Positions 44,151 through 53,075 of a DNA stretch of 64,000 nucleotides are shown piece after piece (within the stretch, counting starts at the first letter, position 1; each line of letters starts with the position of its first letter). Position numbers and translations under genes: made by a program. This stretch comes from Sphingomonas sp. (GTDB lineage: Bacteria; Pseudomonadota; Alphaproteobacteria; Sphingomonadales; Sphingomonadaceae), in contig NZ_JANINP010000007.1 of assembly GCF_024508665.1 (NCBI RefSeq), forward strand, positions 992,001 to 1,056,000, given 5' to 3'. Below the pieces are notes generated by a model. It was not told where the DNA came from and searched no databases. It saw only the letters and a list, made by a program, of their open reading frames with translations.

Positions 44151-44260
44151 AACGGGTGCGGGGAAGGCAAAAGATGGCCGGGGTGCGTGTTTCGACCTTG
44201 GGCGGGGCAGAAGCCGAGAAAATGGCGGCCCATCGACGATCGGGCGTTTCGGAACCGCAC

Positions 44261-44293
44261 AAAAAAGGCGGCCTCCTTTCGGAAGCCGCCTTT
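44261..44293 (-). terminator. Rho-independent terminator of the TonB receptor gene
   Basis: On the minus strand a GC stem AAAGGCGGC/GCCGCCTTT with a short internal loop ends in TTTTTT (44266-44261). It lies 24 bp after the stop at 44317. The stem is symmetrical, but the T-run serves the minus strand. Confidence 0.85.
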
Positions 44294-44316
44294 CCCCTTT
44301 TATCCTGATCCGGGGA

Positions 44317-46941
44317 TCAGAACTTCGCGCTGAGCTCGAAGCCCCAGGTCCGCGGCGAATTGAAATTGCCGTAGTCGCCCAGGATGCCGCCATAGTTGGT
44401 CGAAACCAGCGTGGTCCCGTTGTAATTGAGGACCGGCGACGAGTTCGCTGCCGAGCGACGATAGACATAGGTATGGTCGAGCAGGTTGCGCGCCCACACG
44501 GAGAGCGTGACCTTGTTGCTCGCATTGATGGCGATGTCGGTCAGCGCAAGGCGGCCATTGACGACGAAGCTCGGATCGGTCTTCGTCGGTTCAAGCTGGA
44601 AGCTGTACTGGCTGCTCGCATAATTGGCGTCGAGGTGCAGGCTGACCGCCGTGTCGCCCTTGCCGATCGGGATCGAGTAATCGATCGAGCCCGATGCGGC
44701 ATTCTTCGGCGTGTAGACGATGTAGAGCTGCTGCGGCAGGCCGCCGGTGATCGAATTCACCGCGCTCGGCGCCTTCCAATAGGTATAGGCATAGGAGGCG
44801 GCGAGCGTCAGCCCGGCAACCGGCCGGACCGTCAGATCGGCTTCGATGCCGCGGATCTTGCTGTTGCCGGCATTCTGGGTCTGCTCGATGTGCGACCCGT
44901 TGGTCGGGCTTTGCGCGTTGGTGTCGTAAAGGTCGAAGTCGAACTGTGTATTGGTTCGATCCATGATGTACCCGGCCAGGTTCAGACGAACGCGGCGGTC
45001 GAGGAACTCCATCTTGGCGCCGATTTCATACGACTTCACCGCTTCCGGACCGAAGGCGTTGAAGCTCTGCGACCGGTCGTTGGCACCACCGGCGCGGAAA
45101 CCGGTCGAGTATTTGGCGTAGAAGTGAATGTCCTTGCTCGCATCGAACGCGATGTTGAACATCGGGTCGAAGCGGCTGATGCTGTTCGAAAAAGTGAACG
45201 GCGAGGCGACCGTCGTAACGCCCGGATTCGCCAGGTTGGACTTGTTGTTGACGACGTAGAGTTGCCCACGGCGCTTGTCCTTGGTCCAGCGGCCGCCGGC
45301 GGTGAAGTGCAGGAAGCTCGCGCCTTCGGGTGTGTAGGTCAGATTGCCGAACACCGAGTAATTGTGATCGTACGCTTCGCTGGCGCGGGTGATGAATTGG
45401 CAGCTGTTCGCGAATTGCGGCACGGTCGCCGCCAGCGTGTTGATGCACGAGGGGTCATAGGGCTGATAGCCCGAATTCGCCGAGGTGATGGTGCCGGGAG
45501 TGATCGGGCTGCGAATAGTGTTGCCCGTGCCGTCCACGTTCCACAGATTGCTGAGCGGCGTGGCGGCGTATTCCGTCGCATGCTCGGTGAAATAATAGGC
45601 GCCGACGACATAGTCGAAGCCGTTCGAACTGCCGACCGCCTGGAATTCCTGGCTGAACTGGTGCTGGCGCAGGAACGACAGGCTGTAGCGGCTGAAATTC
45701 GCGTTCGGAGCGAAAGTGCTGCGCGCCGCGCCGCCCGAATTGTCCCATTGGTCGGTCGAAACGCCGCGCCACGCGGTGATCGAGCGCAGCTCGAGCCACG
45801 GTGCCACTGCATACTTCAGATTGGCCGAGACACCGTGAGTGATGTCGACGCTCGGTTGCTGCGGTACGCCGATATCGGCCACTGCCTGCCGATCCGGGCG
45901 AACCTTTTCCTGCGGCGCGAGCGGCGCAATGCAAATTGGCTTGGTCGAACCGGCCGCGATCGTGCCGCCGCAAGCGACGCCGCCGGTGGCGGAAGTCATC
46001 AGCGTGTAGACCGGCGCCGCACCCGCGGCGGCGGTGTTGACGTAGACGCCGACCGGATAGTGGTTCGGGTTGTAGCTCAGCAACTGGCTGTAGTTCGGCG
46101 TATTCTCGTCCTTGGCATAGTCATAGGCGAAGTCCGCCGTGAAGCCTTCGAACGGGGTCCAGCGGGCCGCCGCGCGGCCGCCCTTGCGGTCGTAGAAGTT
46201 CCAGCCGGTCGAACCCGCGAGCGGATCCTTCACGGTCGGATCCTGGTGCTGATAGACGCCGTCGAGCTTGATCGCGATATTGTAGAATGCCGGCAGGTCG
46301 AGATGGATCTCACCGGTGCGGCTGCCATAATTGCCCACGCCGCCCTCGATGCGCCCGCCGAGCTCGCCGGTCGGGGCCTTGGTCACCAGCGAGAGCGCGC
46401 CGCCTTCGGTATTACGGCCGAACAACGTCCCCTGCGGGCCCTTGAGCACCTCGATCCGCTCGATGTCGAACAGGGCGGCGTTCAGGCCCTGGGTTTTTCC
46501 GAGCGCTACGCCGTCGATATAGACGCTGACGCCGCCGTCACGGGCAGTCTGGTTCTGGTCGTAGGGGACGATGCCGCGGATGCCGATGGTCAGCGCCGAC
46601 TGGCGCGCTTCGAACGTGGCGACGCGCAGCGACGGCACCGAGCCGTCGGCGAGGTTGAACAGGCTGAGAACGTGGCGCTCGGTCAGGGCTTGGCTGTCGA
46701 GCACGCTGATCGAGATCGGCGTCTTCTGAAGGTTGGTCGCGCGCTTCGTCGCGGTGACGACGATGTCGGCCAGGCCGTCATTGTTGGCGGCCTGGTCAGC
46801 AGGCGCCGGGGCGGCGTCCTGCGGCGCGGCGGCGGGCGTTGCGGCCGGTGCCTTCGGGTCTTCGGCGGCGAAAGCCGGGCTGGCGGTAACCGCGATCAGC
46901 GCGCTGGCCAGCAGCGTGCTCCGCAAGGTCGAGATCCCCAT
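44317..46941 (-). CDS. TonB-dependent outer-membrane receptor
   Basis: 874 residues. Signal peptide MGISTLRSTLLASALIAVTASPAFA, then an Ala/Pro-rich linker and the TonB box region LADIVVTATKRATNLQKTPISISVL. The plug has IGIRGI, YIDGVALGK and IERIEVLKGPQGTLFGRNTEGGALSLVTKAP, which are standard. The 22-stranded barrel ends ...RTWGFELSAKF with terminal Phe. This is the subtype widespread in sphingomonads. The ligand is unknown (siderophore, carbohydrate or aromatic). GGAG lies eight bases before the ATG. A terminator follows. The gene upstream on the same strand encodes a prolyl-hydroxylase-like 2-oxoglutarate oxygenase, a partner sometimes seen with iron-related receptors. Confidence 0.93.
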   Translation of the reverse strand: MGISTLRSTLLASALIAVTASPAFAAEDPKAPAATPAAAPQDAAPAPADQAANNDGLADIVVTATKRATNLQKTPISISVLDSQALTERHVLSLFNLADGSVPSLRVATFEARQSALTIGIRGIVPYDQNQTARDGGVSVYIDGVALGKTQGLNAALFDIERIEVLKGPQGTLFGRNTEGGALSLVTKAPTGELGGRIEGGVGNYGSRTGEIHLDLPAFYNIAIKLDGVYQHQDPTVKDPLAGSTGWNFYDRKGGRAAARWTPFEGFTADFAYDYAKDENTPNYSQLLSYNPNHYPVGVYVNTAAAGAAPVYTLMTSATGGVACGGTIAAGSTKPICIAPLAPQEKVRPDRQAVADIGVPQQPSVDITHGVSANLKYAVAPWLELRSITAWRGVSTDQWDNSGGAARSTFAPNANFSRYSLSFLRQHQFSQEFQAVGSSNGFDYVVGAYYFTEHATEYAATPLSNLWNVDGTGNTIRSPITPGTITSANSGYQPYDPSCINTLAATVPQFANSCQFITRASEAYDHNYSVFGNLTYTPEGASFLHFTAGGRWTKDKRRGQLYVVNNKSNLANPGVTTVASPFTFSNSISRFDPMFNIAFDASKDIHFYAKYSTGFRAGGANDRSQSFNAFGPEAVKSYEIGAKMEFLDRRVRLNLAGYIMDRTNTQFDFDLYDTNAQSPTNGSHIEQTQNAGNSKIRGIEADLTVRPVAGLTLAASYAYTYWKAPSAVNSITGGLPQQLYIVYTPKNAASGSIDYSIPIGKGDTAVSLHLDANYASSQYSFQLEPTKTDPSFVVNGRLALTDIAINASNKVTLSVWARNLLDHTYVYRRSAANSSPVLNYNGTTLVSTNYGGILGDYGNFNSPRTWGFELSAKF

Positions 46942-47138
46942 TTAAATAGCTCCACTGGGTAAGGCGGCGGCTGGTTGCCGTCCGTCCGTTCGCGACGATC
47001 GTTCTGCGAGTCGGTGATTCCCGCCCGCCACGTCGTCGCGTTGGCCCCTATGAGTGGATTGCGTCGGCGCAGTTGCACTTGCGTGACTCAGCCGTGGCGG
47101 TTCGATGAAAGTCTTGTGACAATCGGCCCCGCAGGCCC

Positions 47139-47816
47139 TTACTCCCAGCCCCAGGGGCGTTCCCTGAACCACTTGGTAATGACGTACTTCGTGCCGGCGC
47201 GGACTTTCATGCCCTGATGGATGGTGCTCGGATTGGGGCTGCCGTCGGGACGCAGATTGTTCCAGCAGAGCAATTTGCCGGTTTCGGGCTGGACGATCTT
47301 GTCGATCGCCTTGAACCGCGTGGCGCCGCCGGCTTCCGGCTCGTTCAGATAGATCATCGCCGTCCAGGTGCGGTTGCCCGCGACCGACGTATAGGTGTCG
47401 AAGTCGATGCCGCCGGGCTCGAAATAGTCCGTGTGCGCCTTGAACTCCTGACCCACCGCATAACGCTGGCCCTGGATGGGTTCGCCATGCGCCGGGTCGA
47501 GGCCGACGAATCGGGTGATCAACCGCTCCAGTTCGGCGACGACGGGAATCGCCGCATCGAGGTCGCAGGTTTCGCTCGTTCTAAAGGCAGCGTCGCCATT
47601 ATAATCCGACACGGTCGACGGTCGCCGTTGCGCGTCGATCAACGCCATCAGCGCCTCGCACAGGTCGGAAGCGATGAAGCCGCGCCGTTGGAACAAAGTG
47701 AGCTTGGGGCTCGGCGTGCGCTGAACGCCGGGCTGCGTCATGATATGCGCGATTACGGGTTCGGAGGGATGGCCCGAGCCGAGATTGACCGGAGCCGGGG
47801 CATGTGCGGACGACAT
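47139..47816 (-). CDS. Prolyl 4-hydroxylase-like 2-oxoglutarate/Fe(II) oxygenase
   Basis: 225 residues. The jelly-roll has HTDYF (His-x-Asp metal ligands, about residue 129-131), the distal His in NPSTIHQGMKV and the 2-oxoglutarate-binding Lys in GTKYVITKWF. RYAVGQEFKAHTDYFEPGG and TAMIYLNEPEAGGATRF are close to the P4H alpha-subunit catalytic domain. It hydroxylates prolyl or other residues in an unknown substrate. Start uncertain: ATG 47816 is weak on ribosome site, and a TTG at 47834 is possible. It lies upstream of and in line with the TonB receptor gene, about 200 bp away. Confidence 0.88.
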   Translation of the reverse strand: MSSAHAPAPVNLGSGHPSEPVIAHIMTQPGVQRTPSPKLTLFQRRGFIASDLCEALMALIDAQRRPSTVSDYNGDAAFRTSETCDLDAAIPVVAELERLITRFVGLDPAHGEPIQGQRYAVGQEFKAHTDYFEPGGIDFDTYTSVAGNRTWTAMIYLNEPEAGGATRFKAIDKIVQPETGKLLCWNNLRPDGSPNPSTIHQGMKVRAGTKYVITKWFRERPWGWE

Positions 47817-47896
47817 GAAGCCGATCGTAATCAAATCATCCCGCGTCGTCAGCCTTGACCTGCACCGGTCGGTGCCGCTAGGGGCGCGCGTTCACG

Positions 47897-47973
47897 GCGA
47901 CCGTAGTTCAATTGGTTAGAGCGCCGGCTTGTGATGCCGGAAGTTGCGGGTTCAAGTCCCGTCGGTCGCCCCA
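47897..47973 (+). tRNA. tRNA-His (GTG)
   Basis: Acceptor GCGACCG (47897-47903) pairs with CGGTCGC (47963-47969). The base G at 47896 is the extra G-1 expected for tRNA-His, opposite C73. Anticodon arm CCGGC-TTGTGAT-GCCGG gives GTG. CCA is encoded at 47971-47973. Confidence 0.97.
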
Positions 47974-48035
47974 TCATCCCAGCCATTTTGGCGCTCCCGG
48001 CACATTCGGGCTGGCCATTGCCGCTCTAAAACAAT

Positions 48036-48053
48036 ATTACGCGGCTTAGTAAT
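48036..48053. promoter_or_regulatory. AT-rich inverted repeat before the dehydrogenase gene
   Basis: ATTAC-N8-GTAAT within an AT-rich island (ATATTACGCGGCTTAGTAAT). It is 25 bp before the ATG and resembles an Lrp-type site; no binder is shown. Confidence 0.35.
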
Positions 48054-48077
48054 TTTCTTTGCCGGGCCGGAGCGAGC

Positions 48078-49130
48078 ATGACATCCGTTTGGGACCTCCC
48101 CGATTTCGACGACCATGAGGGCGTCCATCTGTTCCGCGACCCCGCAGCGGGGCTGACCGCGATCATCGCGGTGCATTCGACTCATCTCGGCCCGGCGGCG
48201 GGCGGCGTGCGATTCTGGCATTATGCCGATGCCAATCGCGCCATCACCGACGCGCTCAGGCTTTCGCGCGGGATGAGCTACAAGAATGCCATGGCCGGAC
48301 TTCCGCTGGGCGGCGGCAAGGGCGTCGTACTGGCGTCGAAGCCGGGCGAGGTGATCAGCCAGGCCCAGCTCGAGGCGTTCGGCGCCGCGGTCGAGTCGCT
48401 CGGCGGGCGCTACGTGACGGCCGAGGATGTCGGCATGTCCGAAGCGAGCATGAAAATCATCGCGACGCGGACCAAGCACGTCTCCGGCCTGCCGGTGGCC
48501 GCCGGCGGCGCGGGCGGCGATCCGGGCCCGTTCACGTCGAGCGGCGTCTATCAGGGCGTCAAGGCGGCGGCGAAGCGTGGCCTCGGCGTCGATTCGATGG
48601 CGGGCGTGCATGTCGCGATCCAGGGCGTGGGCAGCGTGGGCGGCGGTCTCGCGCGGCTGCTCGCCGCCGACGGGGCCAAGCTGACGCTGGCCGACGTCAA
48701 CATCGACAAGGCGAAGGCGCTGGCGGCCGAACTGGGCGCCGCGACCGTGCCGACCGAAGAGATCCTCACGCTCGAAGCCGACATCGTCAGCCCCAACGCG
48801 CTCGGCGCGATCCTGACCGCCGAGACGATCGCGGCGCTCAACACCAAGGTGATCGCGGGCGGCGCCAACAACCAGCTCGCGACGCGCGAGGACGGCTCGC
48901 GACTCCATGCGCGCGGCATTCTCTACGCGCCCGATTACGTGATCAACGCCGGCGGCATCATCAATGTCGGCCTGGAATATCTCGGCCAGGGCGACCGCGC
49001 CGAGGTCGAGGCGCGGATCGCGCGGATTCCCGAGCGCCTGGTCGAAGTGTGGGACGAAAGCGACCGTACGGGCGAACCGGCATCGGACGTCGCGGATGCG
49101 ATTGCCCGGCGACTGATCGGGCGGGGCTGA
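48078..49130 (+). CDS. Leu/Phe/Val-type amino-acid dehydrogenase
   Basis: 350-residue NAD-dependent oxidative deaminase of the Glu/Leu/Phe/Val dehydrogenase family. Catalytic Lys69 and Lys81 are in SYKNAMAGLPLGGGKGVVL; the segment GGRYVTAEDVGMSEASMKII follows. The C-terminal Rossmann domain begins VHVAIQGVGSVGGGLARLL (about 178-196), and IAGGANNQLA is conserved. It oxidises a branched or aromatic L-amino acid to the 2-oxo acid; the exact substrate is not resolved. GGAG lies a few bases before the ATG. It stands after tRNA-His and before the ccm operon, which is about 100 bp downstream. Confidence 0.93.
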   Translation: MTSVWDLPDFDDHEGVHLFRDPAAGLTAIIAVHSTHLGPAAGGVRFWHYADANRAITDALRLSRGMSYKNAMAGLPLGGGKGVVLASKPGEVISQAQLEAFGAAVESLGGRYVTAEDVGMSEASMKIIATRTKHVSGLPVAAGGAGGDPGPFTSSGVYQGVKAAAKRGLGVDSMAGVHVAIQGVGSVGGGLARLLAADGAKLTLADVNIDKAKALAAELGAATVPTEEILTLEADIVSPNALGAILTAETIAALNTKVIAGGANNQLATREDGSRLHARGILYAPDYVINAGGIINVGLEYLGQGDRAEVEARIARIPERLVEVWDESDRTGEPASDVADAIARRLIGRG

Positions 49131-49234
49131 GGCGCGCAAGCCAAGCGCAGCGTCGTTACCGCCGCTCGTTTCGGGTCGATATAAGTAGATGGACGGGGTG
49201 ACTGTCGGTCGAACTTTGCGTAGGGCCGTCAGCC

Positions 49235-49957
49235 GTGGCTAGTCTTCACGCCCTCGCCAATCCCGCGCGTTTCCTGCGCCTGGCACGTCCGCTGACGCCG
49301 GCCCTCCTGCTGGTGGGCGCGGTGTTGACGCTGTTCGGCTGCTGGGCCGGACTCACCCAGACGCCGCCCGATTATCTGCAGGGCGACAGCGTGCGGATCC
49401 TGTACATCCACGTGCCGACCGCCTGGTTGGGGATGGGCGGTTGGAGCGGGATCGCGATCGCCAGCCTATCCTATCTCGTCTGGCGGCATCCTTTGGCGCG
49501 TATCGCCGCGCGTGCGATCGCCTTGCCCGGCGCGGTGTTCGCGTTCCTGTGCCTCGCCACCGGATCGATCTGGGGGCGGCCGACCTGGGGTACCTGGTGG
49601 GAGTGGGACGGCCGGCTGACCAGCATGTTGCTGCTGTTCTTCGTCTATCTCGCTTATATGGCGCTGGCGCGCGCAGACGCCGATCGTGGCGGGGACGGGC
49701 GGCTGCCGGCGATCTATGGCATCGCGGGCACGGTGCTGCTGCCGATCATTCGCTATTCGGTGGTGTGGTGGAATACCCTCCATCAGGGCGAAAGCATCGG
49801 GCTGACCAACTCGACGATCGACTCCTCGATGCTGTGGCCGCTGTGGTTCACGCTCGCTGGCTTCACTTTCCTGTTCGCCGGCATCGTATTGATGCGGATG
49901 CGCGCGATGCTGGCGCGCGAACGGCGCGAGGCGAGGATGCGGAGGATGGCGGCATGA
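49235..49957 (+). CDS. ccmC: Heme exporter/cytochrome c maturation protein CcmC
   Basis: 240-residue inner-membrane protein with six helices that loads heme onto CcmE. The heme-handling motif is WGRPTWGTWWEWDGRLTSMLLLFF (about 109-132), and conserved His residues flank it (ILYIHVPTAWLGM and NTLHQGES). GTG start. First gene of a run ccmC-D-E-F-G-H-I whose members overlap by four bases. ccmA and ccmB are not adjacent and must lie elsewhere. Confidence 0.95.
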   Translation: MASLHALANPARFLRLARPLTPALLLVGAVLTLFGCWAGLTQTPPDYLQGDSVRILYIHVPTAWLGMGGWSGIAIASLSYLVWRHPLARIAARAIALPGAVFAFLCLATGSIWGRPTWGTWWEWDGRLTSMLLLFFVYLAYMALARADADRGGDGRLPAIYGIAGTVLLPIIRYSVVWWNTLHQGESIGLTNSTIDSSMLWPLWFTLAGFTFLFAGIVLMRMRAMLARERREARMRRMAA

Positions 49958-50067
49958 ACCAGTGGCTGTTCGTGGCGGCGGCTTACGGCCTGACGCTCGG
50001 CGCGACGATCGCGCTGATCGGCTGGAGCTATGCCGCGATGCGCGCCGTGGAGCGCGAGCGCAAGTGA
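49954..50067 (+). CDS. ccmD: CcmD, small heme-delivery accessory protein
   Basis: 37 residues: MNQWLFVAAAYGLTLGATIA, then a basic end RAVERERK. One membrane helix with cytosolic basic tail, the CcmD plan. It helps release holo-CcmE from CcmC. Its ATG overlaps the ccmC stop and its stop overlaps the ccmE GTG. Confidence 0.9.
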   Translation: MNQWLFVAAAYGLTLGATIALIGWSYAAMRAVERERK

Positions 50068-50498
50068 AGCCGAAGCATCAGCGACTATGGCTCGCGGGGC
50101 TGGCGATCCTGGCGATCGCCGGGGCAAGCGCGCTCGCCTTGTCCGGGCTCAAGGACCAGGCGGCGTTCTTCTACGCGCCGTCCGACGTGAAGAAACAGGG
50201 GCTGCCCTTGGGCAAGGCGGTACGGCTCGGCGGCCTGGTCGAGGCCGGGTCGATCAAGCGCGCCGCCGACGGCGTGACGCTCGACTTCGTGGTGACCGAC
50301 GGCGCCGCCAGCACGCCGGTGAGCTTCAAGGGCATCGCGCCCGATCTGTTCCGCGAGAAGTCCGGCGTCGTCGCCGAGGGGCAGTTCCAGCCCGACGGCA
50401 GCTTCGTCGCGACCAATCTGCTCGCCAAGCACGATGAGAAATACCAGCCGCCAGAAATGGCCGGCAAGCTCCACGAGACGAGGTCGCTCAAGCAATGA
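50064..50498 (+). CDS. ccmE: Heme chaperone CcmE
   Basis: 144-residue membrane-anchored periplasmic protein. One helix (about 8-28) is followed by an OB-fold. The heme is bound covalently by His123 in LLAKHDEKYQPPE, the defining motif. GTG start overlaps the ccmD stop (GTGA). It receives heme from CcmC and hands it to CcmF/H. Confidence 0.95.
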   Translation: MKPKHQRLWLAGLAILAIAGASALALSGLKDQAAFFYAPSDVKKQGLPLGKAVRLGGLVEAGSIKRAADGVTLDFVVTDGAASTPVSFKGIAPDLFREKSGVVAEGQFQPDGSFVATNLLAKHDEKYQPPEMAGKLHETRSLKQ

Positions 50499-52429
50499 TC
50501 GCCGAAGGGGGACTGGCGGCATTGTGGCTCGCCGCCGTCATGGCGGTGTTGCAACTCGTGCTCGCATCGAGCGCGGTGCTTGGCGGTCGAGCGGAGATGG
50601 CGCGGGCGGTGCGTCCGGTGGCGATCGCGCAAGGCGTGCTGACGGCGCTGGCGATGCTGTGCCTGATCCTGGTGTTCGTCCAGTCCGACATGTCGGTGCT
50701 GCTGGTCGCGGAGAACAGCCATTCGCTCAAGCCGATGATCTACAAGATCGCCGGCGCCTGGGGGAATCACGAAGGATCGATGCTGCTCTGGGTGACGATC
50801 CTGGGGCTGGCCGGCGCGGCCGTGGCGATCTTCGAACGGCAGCTCGATACGCGCACGCTCAACGCGACGATCGGAGCGCAGGCACTCATCGCGATGGGGT
50901 TCTACGCCTTCCTGCTGTTCGCCTCCAACCCGTTCGCACGGCTGTTTCCGTCGCCGCCCGACGGCAACGGCCTCAACCCGCTGCTTCAGGACCCCGGCTT
51001 GGCATTCCATCCGCCGACCTTGTACGTCGGCTATGTCGGCATCTCGGTGGCGTTCTCGTTCGCGGTCGGCGCGCTGGTCACGCGCGACGTCGGACCGGCC
51101 TTTGCCCGCGCGATGCGCCCCTGGGTGCTGGGCGCCTGGATTTTCCTGACGATCGGCATCACCGCCGGGAGCTATTGGGCCTATTACGAGCTCGGCTGGG
51201 GCGGCTGGTGGTTCTGGGATCCGGTCGAGAATGCCAGCCTGATGCCCTGGCTCGCGGCGACCGCCTTGCTCCATTCGGTGTCGGTGCTGGCGACGCGCGA
51301 CGGCTTGCGCGCCTGGACGATCATGTTGGCGGTGGTTGCCTTTTCGATGAGCATGATCGGGACGTTCTTGGTCCGCTCGGGCATATTGACCAGCGTGCAC
51401 GCCTTTGCCGTCGATCCGAAACGCGGCGCGTTCCTGCTGGCGCTGCTGGCAATCTATATCGGTGGCGCGCTGGCGCTGTTCGCGGCGCGGATCGGCACCG
51501 TGCGGCAAGGCAATACCTTCGCGCTGGTCAGCCGCGAAGGCGCGCTGGTGGTCAACAACCTGCTCCTGTCGGTGATCCTGGGGATCGTGCTGATCGGCAC
51601 ACTCTATCCGCTCGCGGCGGCGGGCTGGGGCGTACAATTGTCGGTCGGCAAGCCGTTCTTCGACAAGACCGTGGGGCCGGTGGCGCTGGCACTGGTCGTG
51701 TTCGTCGCGATCGGGCCGCTGCTGCGCTGGCGGCGCGACGAGACGCAGGCATTGCTCAAGCGGATGACCTGGCCGGTCGCGGCATCCTGCGCCGCCCTGA
51801 TCGTGCTGGTGCCGTTCGCCTGGGGCGCGGGCGTGTTGCCGCTGGCGGCCCTTGTGCTTGCCGCCGGGCTCGCGGTGGCCAGCGTCGCGCCGTTATGGGG
51901 ACGCAATTTGCGCCGTACCCCGCTTTTCACCTGGGGCATGGTGGTCGCGCACCTGGGTGTCGCGGTGAGCCTGGCGGGGATGGCGAGCGACAGCGCCTTC
52001 ACCAAGGAAACCCTGGCGGTGCTGCGGCAGGGCGAGACGCGCGCCGTCGGGCCCTATCTGGTCACCATGACCGGCATACGTCCGGTGGTCGGGCCCAATT
52101 GGTCGGCGATCGCCGCCGATCTCAGCATCCGCCGCGGCGAGAACGGCAAGCCGTTCATCCTGTCGCCGCAGTCGCGCTTCTTCGCCAGCCCGCCGACAAC
52201 GACCAGCGAAAGCGCGATCGCGACCCGGCTCGACGGCCAGCTCTACACCGTGCTCGGCCAGGCCGACGGCAAGGGCGGATGGCAGGTCCGCTTGTGGTGG
52301 AAGCCGTTCGTCACCTTGATCTGGCTGGGCGGGGCATTGATCGGGCTCGGCGGCGCCTTGTCGTTCCTTGGCCGGATCCGCCGTCGCAAGCGGGCCGTCT
52401 ACGACGAATATGAGGAGGCAGGGGCGTGA
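50495..52429 (+). CDS. ccmF: Heme lyase subunit CcmF
   Basis: 644-residue inner-membrane protein with about 15 helices; core of the cytochrome c heme lyase. The tryptophan-rich motif is GWGGWWFWDPVENASLMPWL, and conserved His are found around GNHEGSMLLWV, LLHSVSVL and FHPPTLYVGY. The C-terminal periplasmic part ends in a helix and a charged tail. Its ATG overlaps the ccmE stop and its stop overlaps the next GTG. Confidence 0.96.
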   Translation: MIAEGGLAALWLAAVMAVLQLVLASSAVLGGRAEMARAVRPVAIAQGVLTALAMLCLILVFVQSDMSVLLVAENSHSLKPMIYKIAGAWGNHEGSMLLWVTILGLAGAAVAIFERQLDTRTLNATIGAQALIAMGFYAFLLFASNPFARLFPSPPDGNGLNPLLQDPGLAFHPPTLYVGYVGISVAFSFAVGALVTRDVGPAFARAMRPWVLGAWIFLTIGITAGSYWAYYELGWGGWWFWDPVENASLMPWLAATALLHSVSVLATRDGLRAWTIMLAVVAFSMSMIGTFLVRSGILTSVHAFAVDPKRGAFLLALLAIYIGGALALFAARIGTVRQGNTFALVSREGALVVNNLLLSVILGIVLIGTLYPLAAAGWGVQLSVGKPFFDKTVGPVALALVVFVAIGPLLRWRRDETQALLKRMTWPVAASCAALIVLVPFAWGAGVLPLAALVLAAGLAVASVAPLWGRNLRRTPLFTWGMVVAHLGVAVSLAGMASDSAFTKETLAVLRQGETRAVGPYLVTMTGIRPVVGPNWSAIAADLSIRRGENGKPFILSPQSRFFASPPTTTSESAIATRLDGQLYTVLGQADGKGGWQVRLWWKPFVTLIWLGGALIGLGGALSFLGRIRRRKRAVYDEYEEAGA

Positions 52430-52953
52430 GGCGCATGCTGCTCTGGCTGCCGCTCCTGCTGTTCGCGGCGCTGTTCGGCCTGGTCGCGCTCGGGCTGTTC
52501 AAGCCGGCGGACCGCACCGTGCGCTCGGCGATGGTCGACAAGCCGCTGCCCGATTTCACGCTGCCGGCGATGCTGCCGAACAAGCCGGGCGTCGCGCGCT
52601 CCAGCTTCGGTGGCGGCAAGCCGCGCCTGATCAACGTGTTCGCCAGCTGGTGCGTACCGTGCATCGCCGAGGCGCCGGAATTGATGAAATTGAAAGCCGC
52701 CGGCGTGCCGATCGACGGTATCGCGATCAACGACACGCCCGAGGCGATACAGACGTTTCTCGACCGCAACGGCGACCCCTATCAGCGGATCGGCAACGAC
52801 AAGGCCAGTCAGGTCCAGATCGCCCTGGGCTCGTCCGGCGTGCCGGAGACCTTCCTGATCGATGGGCGCGGGCGGATCGTACGGCAATATGTCAGCAATC
52901 TGCAGGATGATCAGGTCGACGACATCCTCAAGACGTGGCGGGGGATGAAGTGA
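52426..52953 (+). CDS. ccmG: Thiol:disulfide oxidoreductase CcmG/DsbE
   Basis: 175 residues. One membrane anchor (about 5-24), then a thioredoxin fold facing the periplasm with the active site WCVPC (Cys76, Cys79) and cis-Pro in GVPETFLID. It keeps the apocytochrome CxxCH cysteines reduced for heme attachment. GTG start overlaps the ccmF stop. GAGGAGG lies upstream. Confidence 0.95.
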   Translation: MRRMLLWLPLLLFAALFGLVALGLFKPADRTVRSAMVDKPLPDFTLPAMLPNKPGVARSSFGGGKPRLINVFASWCVPCIAEAPELMKLKAAGVPIDGIAINDTPEAIQTFLDRNGDPYQRIGNDKASQVQIALGSSGVPETFLIDGRGRIVRQYVSNLQDDQVDDILKTWRGMK

Positions 52954-52962
52954 GTCTCTCCA

Positions 52963-53075
52963 ACCGTCATGCCGGCCTTGTGTCGCCACTCGACGAGAGG
53001 CGGGCGAGTCGCGTGAAGTCGAAAGGCCTGCGCTTGCGGCGCGATGGACCCCGCCACAAGGCCGGGGTGACGATG
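52963..53075. repeat. REP-like hairpin pair (BIME) at the ccmG/ccmH junction
   Basis: CCGTCATGCCGGCCTTGTG and the inverted partner CCACAAGGCCGGGGTGACGA at the ends. It is the only large space between ccm genes. It is open in the ccmH frame, and the last base pairs include the ATG used here for ccmH. Confidence 0.7.

Noticed and set aside
43957..46962. 1001-residue open frame antisense to the TonB receptor and ars genes
   Set aside because: Low-complexity composition typical of antisense frames; the receptor on the other strand has full signal peptide, plug and barrel.
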